Assembly: GCF_001425045.1 (NCBI RefSeq)
Contig: NZ_LMDJ01000035.1
Span: forward strand, 124,001-188,000
Origin: Massilia sp. Root351
GTDB lineage: Bacteria; Pseudomonadota; Gammaproteobacteria; Burkholderiales; Burkholderiaceae_D
Length of the DNA: 64,000 nt
Reading direction: 5' to 3'
The notes under the pieces are model-generated. The model did no database searches, was not told the DNA's origin, and saw only the letters and a list, made by a program, of their open reading frames with translations. This document shows positions 42,860-50,492 of this stretch, in pieces (the stretch's first letter is position 1; every line of letters begins with the position of its first letter). The position numbers and the translations under genes are program-made.

Positions 42860-43846
42860 ATGAGTGTAAGCACCAAGCTGGCCGCGCTGGCGCGCCGTTC
42901 CCTGTTGCGCCTGGGCGCGCTCGGCCGCGCCCGCCGCAGCCTGAGCATCCTGATCTACCACCGCGTCCTGCCGCAGACCGACCCGCTGTTTCCGGACGAG
43001 GTCGACGCGGCCCGCTTCGACCAGCAAATGGCCTGGCTCAAGCAGGGCTTCCGCGTAATGCCGCTGGCCGAGGCCGCGCAGCGGCTGCGCGACGGCACGC
43101 TGCCGCCGCGCGCAGCCTGCGTCACCTTCGACGACGGCTACGCCGACAACGCCGAGATCGCGCTGCCCATCCTGCAGCGCCACGGCCTGGCCGCCACCTT
43201 CTTTGTCGCCACCGGCTTCCTGAACGGCGGGCGCATGTGGAACGACACCGTCATCGAGCTGGTGCGCCGCGCGCCCGGACCGCGCCTGGAACTGGCAGCG
43301 CTGGGCTATGGCAGCCACGCCATCGGCAGCGACGCCGAACGCACGGCCGCCATCCACGCCCTGCTGGGCCAGCTGAAATACCTGGAGCCGGCGGCGCGCC
43401 TGGCGGCGGTCGAGCAGCTGCGCGGCCACCTCGGCCTGGCGCTGCCGGACGACCTGATGATGAACACCGAGCAGTTGCGCCGGCTGCACGCGGCCGGCAT
43501 GGAGATCGGCGCGCACACGGTGCACCACCCCATCCTGGCCAGCATGGACGAGCACGGCGCGCGGCAGGAGATCGCGCGCGGCAAGGCGGCGCTGGAAGAC
43601 ATGACCGGCGCTCCGGTGCGCCTGTTCGCCTACCCCAACGGCAAGCCGGGACGCGACTACCACGCCGCCCATGTGGCGCTGGCGCGCGAGCTGGGCTTCG
43701 AGGCGGCCGTGTGCACCTCGTGGGGCGCGGCCGGGCCGGATGCCGACCTGTACCAGCTGCCGCGCTTCACGCCCTGGGACCGCAAGCCGCTGGGCTTCAC
43801 CTTGCGCCTGCTGCACAATCTGTACCGCCCGGGGCAGACAGTGTGA
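42860..43846 (+). CDS. Polysaccharide deacetylase (NodB-like)
   Basis: A carbohydrate esterase family 4 protein of 328 residues. SILIYHRVLP, CVTFDDGYADN (metal Asp pair), ATFFVATGF, EIGAHTVHHP (metal His residues) and RLFAYPNGKPG are all present, so it should be active. There is no convincing signal peptide, although residues 1-30 are basic and could act as an anchor. Begins three bases after the ligase-like gene. Different branch from the DUF3473 deacetylase at 16427; two deacetylases in one locus suggest a polymer rich in N-acetyl sugars. Confidence 0.9.
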   Translation: MSVSTKLAALARRSLLRLGALGRARRSLSILIYHRVLPQTDPLFPDEVDAARFDQQMAWLKQGFRVMPLAEAAQRLRDGTLPPRAACVTFDDGYADNAEIALPILQRHGLAATFFVATGFLNGGRMWNDTVIELVRRAPGPRLELAALGYGSHAIGSDAERTAAIHALLGQLKYLEPAARLAAVEQLRGHLGLALPDDLMMNTEQLRRLHAAGMEIGAHTVHHPILASMDEHGARQEIARGKAALEDMTGAPVRLFAYPNGKPGRDYHAAHVALARELGFEAAVCTSWGAAGPDADLYQLPRFTPWDRKPLGFTLRLLHNLYRPGQTV

Positions 43847-43868
43847 TTGTGCGAAATTATTGCAACAG

Positions 43869-43900
43869 TTATACTATCTGATGTATTAATTGAAACAAGC
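43869..43900 (+). repeat. Conserved promoter-like repeat, copy 2
   Basis: Matches 41458-41490 over its length with one base gap: TTATACTA, GAT, TAT, AAT, GAAACAAGC. It lies 34 bases before the aminotransferase ATG and contains a TATACT -10. This suggests the aminotransferase and following genes have their own promoter, although they also lie downstream of the ligase-like operon. Confidence 0.55.
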
Positions 43901-43934
43901 CGAAACGCCCCGCAACTACCGGAGAAACACGGAG

Positions 43935-45197
43935 ATGGCCCCCCTCGCAGACCGCGCCCCGCAGCAATCCACGGCCAGCCCTGCCGCGCCGCCGGCCGGC
44001 CATCCGCCGGTGTTGCCGAACTACCCGCGCGCGCACGTCCCCACCAAGCCGGTGCTCTCGCGCGACTCGTTCCGCCGTGCCGGCGGGCACGCGCCGTCGA
44101 TCCTGGACACGCGCGAGGCGCTGCTGGTCACCAGCGGCCGCGTCGCCATCGCGCTGGCGCTGCGCCAGATGGGCGTGGGCCCCGGCGACCGCGTGCTGAT
44201 GCCGTCCTATCACTGCGCCTCGATGATAGAACCGGTGGTATGGCTGGGCGCCACGCCGGTGTTCTACCGCATCCACGGCGACACCCAGGTCAACCTGGAG
44301 GACGTGGCTGCCAAGTTGGCCGGCGCCAAAGTGATGTTGGCCACCAATTATTTCGGTTTCCCGCAGAACCTGTCGGCGCTGCGCGCCTTCTGCGACCAGC
44401 ACCAGCTGATGCTGCTGGAAGACTGCGCCCACTGCTTCCTCGGCGAGCATCAGGGCCGGCCGGTGGGCTCCTTCGGCGACTACGCCATCGCCAGCACCAT
44501 GAAATTCTTCCCCATTTACGAGGGCGGCTGCCTGGTGTCGGCGCGCCATTCGCTGGCGCCGGTGCGGCTGCAGGCGGGCGGCTTCAAGTTCGAGGCCAAG
44601 ATGGCCGTCAACGCGCTCGAGGACGGCTTTGAATACCGGCGCCTGGGCACGGTGCGGCGCCTGCTGGCGCTGCCGCTGGGCCTGAAGAATTTCCTGCTGG
44701 GCCAGCTCAAGCGGCACAGCCACGGCGCGCCGGCCGCCATGGCGCCGCGCTCGTCCGAAGGCGGCTTCGGCTTCGACCCGGCCTGGCTGCACAAGCGCGG
44801 CTCGCTATTCTCGCGCCTGATGCTGCGCCTGGTCTCGCGCGGCCGCATGGGCGAACTGCGCCGCAGCAACTACCTGCGCCTGCAAAGCGCGCTGGCCGGC
44901 CTGCCCGGCTGCCGCCCGCTGCACGCGGTGCTGCCGGAACGGGTCTACCCTTGGGTGTTCCCGCTGTACGTGGACCTGCCCGGGCCGGTATTCGATTCGC
45001 TCAAGAAGGACGGCGTGCCCATAGTGCGCTTCGCCGAATACCTGTGGCAGGGGGTGGACGCCACGGTCTGCAGCAACAGCGTGGAGTTGTCGCGCCACGT
45101 GCTGCAGTTTCCCTGCCATCAAGAACTACAGGAACAGGAACTGGACTGGATGATAGACAAGATCAAGACCGCCATGCTGGCGGCGCGCGCGCCATGA
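43935..45197 (+). CDS. DegT/DnrJ/EryC1-family aminotransferase
   Basis: A fold I PLP enzyme of 420 residues of the sugar aminotransferase type. MPSYHCASMIEPVVWLGATP is the cofactor-contact region; LEDCAHCFLGEH holds the PLP-binding Asp; Lys190 in STMKFFPIYEGG is the Schiff-base lysine. The first 35 residues are Pro/Ala-rich. An in-frame TTG at 43890 is possible but the ATG at 43935 fits better. It could aminate a keto sugar, or act on an acyl thioester as some carrier-protein-linked aminotransferases do; the neighbouring ACP makes the second option open. ATGA overlap with the next gene. Confidence 0.88.
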   Translation: MAPLADRAPQQSTASPAAPPAGHPPVLPNYPRAHVPTKPVLSRDSFRRAGGHAPSILDTREALLVTSGRVAIALALRQMGVGPGDRVLMPSYHCASMIEPVVWLGATPVFYRIHGDTQVNLEDVAAKLAGAKVMLATNYFGFPQNLSALRAFCDQHQLMLLEDCAHCFLGEHQGRPVGSFGDYAIASTMKFFPIYEGGCLVSARHSLAPVRLQAGGFKFEAKMAVNALEDGFEYRRLGTVRRLLALPLGLKNFLLGQLKRHSHGAPAAMAPRSSEGGFGFDPAWLHKRGSLFSRLMLRLVSRGRMGELRRSNYLRLQSALAGLPGCRPLHAVLPERVYPWVFPLYVDLPGPVFDSLKKDGVPIVRFAEYLWQGVDATVCSNSVELSRHVLQFPCHQELQEQELDWMIDKIKTAMLAARAP

Positions 45198-46279
45198 GCT
45201 GGACCCTGCTGCCGGCCAGCGAGTTCGCCGCCCACGCCGCGCGCTGGCACGCGCTGAACCAGGCCAGCGTCAATTCGCCGCTGCTGGAGCCGGCTTTCGT
45301 GCAGCCGCTGCTCACCGAGTTCGGCGACGGCGGCGAGTGGCTGGCCGCGTGCGAGCGGGATGGGCGCACGGTCGCCATGGCGCTGCTGAAGAAAACCCAG
45401 CAAGGCGCCTGGCAAACCTTCCAGCCCTCGCAGCAGCCGCTGGGCATGTGGCTGCACCTGCCGGGCCAGGCGCTGCCGGAGCTGATGGACTCGCTGCTGC
45501 GCGCCCTGCCCGGCATGCCCCTGGTGCTGGGCCTGACCCAGTTCGATTCCTGGCTGCACCCGCGCCCGGCCGACGGCGGCCAGCTGCGCACCGCCGACTA
45601 CATCAGCACGGCGCGCATCACCATCGCCGGCACCTTCGACGAATACTGGGCCGCGCGCGGCAAGAACCTGCGCGCCAACCTGAAAAAGCAGCGCGCCAGG
45701 CTGGCCAAGGAAGGCATCGTGGCGCGCATGGACGTGCTGCGTGCGCCGGCCGACATGGCCCAGGCCGTGGCCGACTACGGCGTGCTGGAAAGCGCCGGCT
45801 GGAAGGCCGAGCTCGGCACGGCAATCCACCCGGACAACGCCCAGGGCCGCTTCTACCGCAGCATGCTGGAGAATTTCGCCCAGCGCGGCGAAGCCAGCGT
45901 GTACCGCTACTGGTTCGACGACCGCCTGGTGGCGATGAATTTGTGCATCGAGGGCGGCGGCGCTAAGATCGTGCTGAAAACCACCTATGACGAAAGCCTG
46001 AGCAGCCACTATTCGCCGGCCTTCCTGATGCGCGAAGACACCTGCCACCAGTTGTTCGAAGACCGCCTGTTCGAGCGCCTGGAGTTCTACGGCAAGGTGA
46101 TGGAGTGGCACCTGCGGTGGACTGACGAGGTGCGCAGCATGTACCATATCACCCACTACCGGTGGCCGGCCCTGAAAAGCCTGCACACCCTGGTCAAGAA
46201 CCTCAAGGGCGGACGCGCGCCGGCGCAGCCCGCTGCACAGCCCGTCCCCGCCCGCCATACCGAACCATCCACGGAGTAA
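45194..46279 (+). CDS. GNAT-type acyltransferase (CelD/BioF2-like)
   Basis: A 361-residue double-GNAT protein of the Acetyltransf_6 group. RGKNLRANLKKQRARLAKEG is the basic helix typical of CelD-like proteins; VLESAGWKAELGTAI, FYRSMLENFAQRGEASVYRY and GGAKIVLKTTYDESLSSHYSPAF build the C-terminal acyl-binding half. It ends with a short Pro-rich tail. It sits between an aminotransferase and the acyl carrier protein, which suggests that it transfers an ACP-bound acyl group to an amino sugar or amine. The acceptor is not known. Confidence 0.83.
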   Translation: MSWTLLPASEFAAHAARWHALNQASVNSPLLEPAFVQPLLTEFGDGGEWLAACERDGRTVAMALLKKTQQGAWQTFQPSQQPLGMWLHLPGQALPELMDSLLRALPGMPLVLGLTQFDSWLHPRPADGGQLRTADYISTARITIAGTFDEYWAARGKNLRANLKKQRARLAKEGIVARMDVLRAPADMAQAVADYGVLESAGWKAELGTAIHPDNAQGRFYRSMLENFAQRGEASVYRYWFDDRLVAMNLCIEGGGAKIVLKTTYDESLSSHYSPAFLMREDTCHQLFEDRLFERLEFYGKVMEWHLRWTDEVRSMYHITHYRWPALKSLHTLVKNLKGGRAPAQPAAQPVPARHTEPSTE

Positions 46280-46282
46280 GCA

Positions 46283-46531
46283 ATGTATCTGCAAGAAGTG
46301 AAGAATATCCTGGCCGACGTGCTCAGCCTGGGCGCCGCCGCCGACACGCTCACCGCGCAATCGCCGCTGCTGGGCGCCATTCCCGAACTCGATTCGATGG
46401 CCGTGGTCCAGCTGATCGCCGCCATGGAAGACCAGTTCGGCTTCAGCGTGGACGACGACGAGATCGACGCCGCCACCTTCGCCAGCGTCGGCAGCCTGAC
46501 CGCCTTTGTCGAGCACAAACTGACCGCCTGA
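46283..46531 (+). CDS. Acyl carrier protein, exosortase A-associated
   Basis: An 82-residue carrier protein. The phosphopantetheine Ser is Ser38 in ELDSMAVVQLI, and the acidic helix DDDEIDAATF follows. The DSM motif departs slightly from the DSL of fatty-acid ACP, as in dedicated pathway carriers. No phosphopantetheinyl transferase is visible in the window. It starts three bases after the GNAT gene and is the likely partner of the acyl-AMP ligase (39720) and of one or more of the local acyltransferases. Confidence 0.93.
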   Translation: MYLQEVKNILADVLSLGAAADTLTAQSPLLGAIPELDSMAVVQLIAAMEDQFGFSVDDDEIDAATFASVGSLTAFVEHKLTA

Positions 46532-46539
46532 ACTGAACA

Positions 46540-47454
46540 ATGAGTCTGTTTTCCCCTGCCGCGCACGCCCAGCCCTTCTTCCTGAAGGCCGCTGCGGGGG
46601 AGCGCTACTGCCTGTTCCATCCTGCCGTCGGCGCCTGCCGCGGCGGCCTGGTGTATGTCCCGCCGTTCGGCGAGGAAATGAATAAATCGCGCCGCATGGC
46701 CGCGCTGCAAGCGCGCGCGCTGGCCGCGCAGGGCATTGCCGTGCTGCAGATCGACCTGTACGGCACCGGCGAGAGCAGCGGCGACTTCGCCGACGCGCGC
46801 TGGGAACTGTGGCTGGCCGACGTGGCGCTGGGCTGCCAGTGGCTGGCGGCCCGCCTCGGCCGCCCGGTAGGGCTGTGGGGCTTGCGCCTGGGCGCGCTGC
46901 TGGCGCTCGACTATGCGCGCGCGCAGCAGGCGCTGGGCGCGCCGGCCCCGCAGCGCATGCTGCTGTGGCAGCCGGTGCACAGCGGCAGTTCCTATTTGAC
47001 CCAGTTCCTGCGCCTGCGCATGGCCAGCGACATGCTGGGCACGGACGGCAGCCAGAAGACCGGCACCGCCGCGCTGCGCGAACAGCTGCGCGAGGGCCAG
47101 GCGCTGGAAGTGGCCGGCTACGAACTGGCGCCGGAGCTGGCCGACGCGCTGGACGCGCTGGAGCTGGCGAAGATCGCGCCGCCGCCGTGCCCGCTGCACT
47201 GGCTGGACGTGGTGGCGGCTGAAGGCCGGCCGCTGACGGCGGCATCGGCCAAGCTGGTGACCGCCTGGCAACAGCAAGGCGCCGAGCTGGACGCGCAAGC
47301 GGTGGCCGGCCCGCAGTTCTGGGGCACGCAGGAAATCGCCACCTGCCCGGCGCTGCTGGAGGCCAGCAGCGCGATCTTCAGCGATGGCGCGCACCGCGCC
47401 GGCATCGACAGCAGCGGCAACGGCGACAACAGCGAGGCCATCCATGCAGTTTGA
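46540..47454 (+). CDS. Alpha/beta hydrolase-like protein 2, exosortase A-associated
   Basis: An alpha/beta-hydrolase-fold protein of 304 residues (TIGR03101 type). The oxyanion region VPPFGEEMNKSRR and QIDLYGTGESSG are present, but the nucleophile elbow reads GLRLG (114-118): Arg116 stands where Ser is required. A His/Asp pair cannot be placed with confidence. It may bind rather than hydrolyse an acyl chain, or act as a partner of hydrolase 1, with which it overlaps by 11 bases. The final 30 residues are Gly/Ser/Asn-rich. Confidence 0.85.
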   Translation: MSLFSPAAHAQPFFLKAAAGERYCLFHPAVGACRGGLVYVPPFGEEMNKSRRMAALQARALAAQGIAVLQIDLYGTGESSGDFADARWELWLADVALGCQWLAARLGRPVGLWGLRLGALLALDYARAQQALGAPAPQRMLLWQPVHSGSSYLTQFLRLRMASDMLGTDGSQKTGTAALREQLREGQALEVAGYELAPELADALDALELAKIAPPPCPLHWLDVVAAEGRPLTAASAKLVTAWQQQGAELDAQAVAGPQFWGTQEIATCPALLEASSAIFSDGAHRAGIDSSGNGDNSEAIHAV

Positions 47455-48355
47455 AGAACGCGCCCTGAGTTTCGACTGCGGCGGCGACTGCCTGTTCGGC
47501 GTCGCCAGCGTGCCGGCCCGGCCGGCCGAACGCGGCGTGGTGGTGGTGGTCGGCGGCCCGCAGTACCGGGGCGGCAGCCACCGCCAGTTCACCCTGCTGG
47601 CGCGCCACCTGGCCGCGCAGGGCATCGCCGTGCTGCGCTTCGACTACCGCGGCATGGGCGACGCCGAAGGCGAGCAGCGCGACTTCGAAATGGTGGGCGA
47701 GGACTTGCGCTGCGCCATCGACCGCTTCCAGGCCAGCGTGCCGGCGGTGCGCGAAGTGGTGCTGTGGGGCCTGTGCGACGGCGCCTCGGCCGCGCTGTTT
47801 TACGCCGCGCACGACGCGCGCGTGCAGGGCGTGGTGCTGCTCAACCCCTGGGTGCGCACCGAGGGCGGACTGGCCAAGGCCACGCTGAAACACTACTACC
47901 GCGACCGGCTGCTGCAGCCGGCACTGTGGAAAAAGATCTTTACCGGGCAGTTCAACTACGGCGCCGCGCTGCGCTCGTTCACCGGCCTGCTGGGCGCCGC
48001 GTCCGGCAAGGCCGCGCCCGCGGAACCCACGGCGGCGCCGTCCGCCCCCGCGGCGCCCAGCATCAGCGCCGCGCCGGTGCCGCGCATCGCCGACCCCGAC
48101 CTGCCGCCGCTGCCCGGGCGCATGCACGACAGCCTGGCCGCGTTCCAGGGCAAGGTGCTGCTGATCCTCAGCGGCGCCGACCTGACGGCGCAGGAATTCC
48201 GCGACGCGGTGCAAGCTTCGCGGCCCTGGCAGCAGCTGCTGGCCGCGCCGCGCGTGACCCGATACGAATTGGCGCAAGCCGACCACACTTTCTCGCGCCG
48301 TGCCTGGCGCGACCAAGTAGCAGACTGGACCGGAGAATGGATGCGTTCATGGTAA
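47444..48355 (+). CDS. Alpha/beta hydrolase-like protein 1, exosortase A-associated
   Basis: A 303-residue alpha/beta-hydrolase-fold protein (TIGR03100 type). VVVVGGPQYRGGSHRQF forms the oxyanion region. The elbow is GLCDG (109-113), with Cys111 as the only possible nucleophile. SGADLTAQEF and QADHTFSRRAW would supply Asp and His. A Cys-His-Asp set is compatible with thioesterase or acyltransferase activity on the local ACP. An Ala/Pro-rich insertion (about 190-225) lies in the lid region. The start ATG 47444 overlaps the preceding gene. Confidence 0.87.
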   Translation: MQFEERALSFDCGGDCLFGVASVPARPAERGVVVVVGGPQYRGGSHRQFTLLARHLAAQGIAVLRFDYRGMGDAEGEQRDFEMVGEDLRCAIDRFQASVPAVREVVLWGLCDGASAALFYAAHDARVQGVVLLNPWVRTEGGLAKATLKHYYRDRLLQPALWKKIFTGQFNYGAALRSFTGLLGAASGKAAPAEPTAAPSAPAAPSISAAPVPRIADPDLPPLPGRMHDSLAAFQGKVLLILSGADLTAQEFRDAVQASRPWQQLLAAPRVTRYELAQADHTFSRRAWRDQVADWTGEWMRSW

Positions 48356-49611
48356 ACAAACGCGTGCTGATGATTGCCTACCACTACCCGCCGATGCGGG
48401 GCAGCAGCGGCATCCAGCGCACCCTGAAGTTTTCGCAATACCTGCCGCAGTCGGGCTGGGGGCCGGTGATGCTGTCGGCCCATCCGCGCGCCTACGCCAA
48501 CCCGGGCGACGACCAGATGGGCGACATTCCCTCCAGTGTGCCGGTCACGCGCGCCTTCGCGCTCGACACCGCGCGCCACCTGGCGATCGGCGGACGCTAC
48601 GCCGGCTTCATGGCGCTGCCGGACCGCTGGGCCAGCTGGTGCCTGGGCGCCATCCCGGCCGGCTGGCGGCTGATCCGCCGCCACCGTCCGGCCGTGATCT
48701 GGTCGACCTACCCGATCGCCAGCGCGCACCTGATCGGGCTGGTGCTGCGGCGCCTGACCGGCCTGCCCTGGGTGGCCGACCTGCGCGACCCGATGACCGA
48801 CGTCAGCTATCCGTCCGACCCGCGCACGCGCCGCGTATTCCAGTGGATAGAACGCAAGACCATCGAGCACTGCACGGTGGCCGTGTGCACCACGCCGGGC
48901 GCTATCAAGACCTACGAGAACCGCTTCCCGGCCATCCCGCGCGACCGCTTCCGCCTGATCGAGAACGCCTACGACGAGGAGAACTTCGCCGACGCCGAGC
49001 GCGGCGGCGCGGCGGCCGCGCCGGGCGCGCACGGCGGCCCGCTGACCCTGGTGCACAGCGGCATCATCTACCCGTCCGAGCGCGACCCGGTGCCGCTGTT
49101 CCAGGCGCTGGCCGCGCTCAAGCAGCGCGGCGCCGTCAGCGGCGCCACCTTGCGCGTGGTGCTGCGCGCCACCGCGCACGACGACTACCTGGCGGGGCTG
49201 ATCGCCGAGCACGGCATTGCCGACCTGGTGCAGTTGGCGCCGCACGTGCCCTACCGCACCGCGCTGGCAGAAATGCTGAGCGCGGACGGCCTGCTGATCC
49301 TGCAGGCCACCAACTGCAACCACCAGGTGCCGGCCAAGCTGTACGAATACCTGCGCGCGCGGCGCCCCATCCTGGCGCTGACCGACAGCGACGGCGACAC
49401 CGCCGCCACCTTGCGCCAGGCCGGCGTCGACAGCATTGCCCCGCTGGACCAAAAAGATGCGATCATCGACGCGTTGCCGCGTTTTCTGGACCAGGTGCGC
49501 AACGGCACCGCGCCGCTGGCGTCGGCCGCCGTGATCGCCGCCCACTCGCGGCGCGCGCGCACCGAGCAGCTGGCGCAGCTGCTCGACCAGGTCGCCGCAC
49601 ACCACGCATGA
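48349..49611 (+). CDS. GT4-like glycosyltransferase
   Basis: A 420-residue cytoplasmic glycosyltransferase. RVLMIAYHYPPMRGSSGIQR is the acceptor-half start, LPWVADLRDPM is a segment common in exopolysaccharide GTs, and the donor half ends with HQVPAKLYEYLRARRPILAL carrying the Glu-x7-Glu-like positions. ATG 48349 is chosen; ATG 48337 is in frame but too close to its GGAG. It overlaps hydrolase 1 by 7 bases. The donor is unknown. Confidence 0.82.
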   Translation: MVNKRVLMIAYHYPPMRGSSGIQRTLKFSQYLPQSGWGPVMLSAHPRAYANPGDDQMGDIPSSVPVTRAFALDTARHLAIGGRYAGFMALPDRWASWCLGAIPAGWRLIRRHRPAVIWSTYPIASAHLIGLVLRRLTGLPWVADLRDPMTDVSYPSDPRTRRVFQWIERKTIEHCTVAVCTTPGAIKTYENRFPAIPRDRFRLIENAYDEENFADAERGGAAAAPGAHGGPLTLVHSGIIYPSERDPVPLFQALAALKQRGAVSGATLRVVLRATAHDDYLAGLIAEHGIADLVQLAPHVPYRTALAEMLSADGLLILQATNCNHQVPAKLYEYLRARRPILALTDSDGDTAATLRQAGVDSIAPLDQKDAIIDALPRFLDQVRNGTAPLASAAVIAAHSRRARTEQLAQLLDQVAAHHA

Positions 49612-49622
49612 TGGAGATGGAC

Positions 49623-50492
49623 ATGAGCAAGCACACTTTGACGCACCACCGCCGCCCGCGCACCGCGCTGGCCGCCGCCCTGCTGGCCATGACGGCTGCA
49701 GCCAGCCTGGCCCTGCCCGCCCACGCGGCCCGCAAGGAGCCATACTGCGGCAACCTGGACAATGCCTACGGCCCCTATGACTACCGCAAGGGCGCCACCG
49801 AGCTGGAGTTCAACCTGAAACTGGTGGAAGGCGCCCACTTCACCGCCGACGTGGAAAACGGCATCAAGGGCCGCAGCAGCACGCTGGCCGGCGACATCGA
49901 CTACACCCTGCGCGCCTTCCCCAACCACGCGGTGGCGCTCAGCACGGTGATCCGGGTAGCCTCGCGCGACAAGAAGAGCCTGTTCCTGCCGGGCGGCACG
50001 CGGCCGGTGGAATGCTACTTCGACCGCGCCGTGCGTTTCGCGCCGGACGATCCGTCCACGCACACGCTGTACGGCAGCTACCTGCTGTCGGTCGGCCGCG
50101 AGGCCGAGGCGCTGCTCAAGTACCAGACCGCAGTGCAGCTGGACCCGGACAATCCCAGCACCAACTACAACCTGGGCCTGGTCTACTACAAGAACAAGGA
50201 CATGGTGAACGCCAACAAGTACGCGCAGATCGCGTATGCGCTGGAGTTCCCGCTGCCGGGCCTGAAGAACCTGCTGGTGCAGGCCGGCAAATGGGACCCG
50301 TCGGCCGCGCCGGCGCCGGAGTCGCTGAAGAAAAAGGGCAAGGGCGAGGAAGCTGCAGCGGCCGAAGAGGGCAAGGCGCCGCCGGCGCCGGACGCAGGCA
50401 AGGCCGACGCGCCGGGCCAGGCGGCGCCGGCCACGCCGGCCGCCGCGCCAGCCACTCAGCCAGCCCCGGCAGCGCCGGCCAAGACCAACTAG
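49623..50492 (+). CDS. Secreted TPR-repeat protein, unknown function
   Basis: A 289-residue exported protein: a basic start, a hydrophobic core LAAALLAMTAAASLAL and AHA-AR cleavage near residue 38. About three TPR units follow (about 90-215, for example DPDNPSTNYNLGLVYYKNKD). The last 70 residues are Ala/Pro/Lys/Glu-rich and look disordered. There are four clustered ATG codons (49608-49623); the last has GGAG six bases upstream. It may be a periplasmic scaffold for the exporter. Its stop codon overlaps that of the convergent VanZ-like gene. Confidence 0.78.
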   Translation: MSKHTLTHHRRPRTALAAALLAMTAAASLALPAHAARKEPYCGNLDNAYGPYDYRKGATELEFNLKLVEGAHFTADVENGIKGRSSTLAGDIDYTLRAFPNHAVALSTVIRVASRDKKSLFLPGGTRPVECYFDRAVRFAPDDPSTHTLYGSYLLSVGREAEALLKYQTAVQLDPDNPSTNYNLGLVYYKNKDMVNANKYAQIAYALEFPLPGLKNLLVQAGKWDPSAAPAPESLKKKGKGEEAAAAEEGKAPPAPDAGKADAPGQAAPATPAAAPATQPAPAAPAKTN

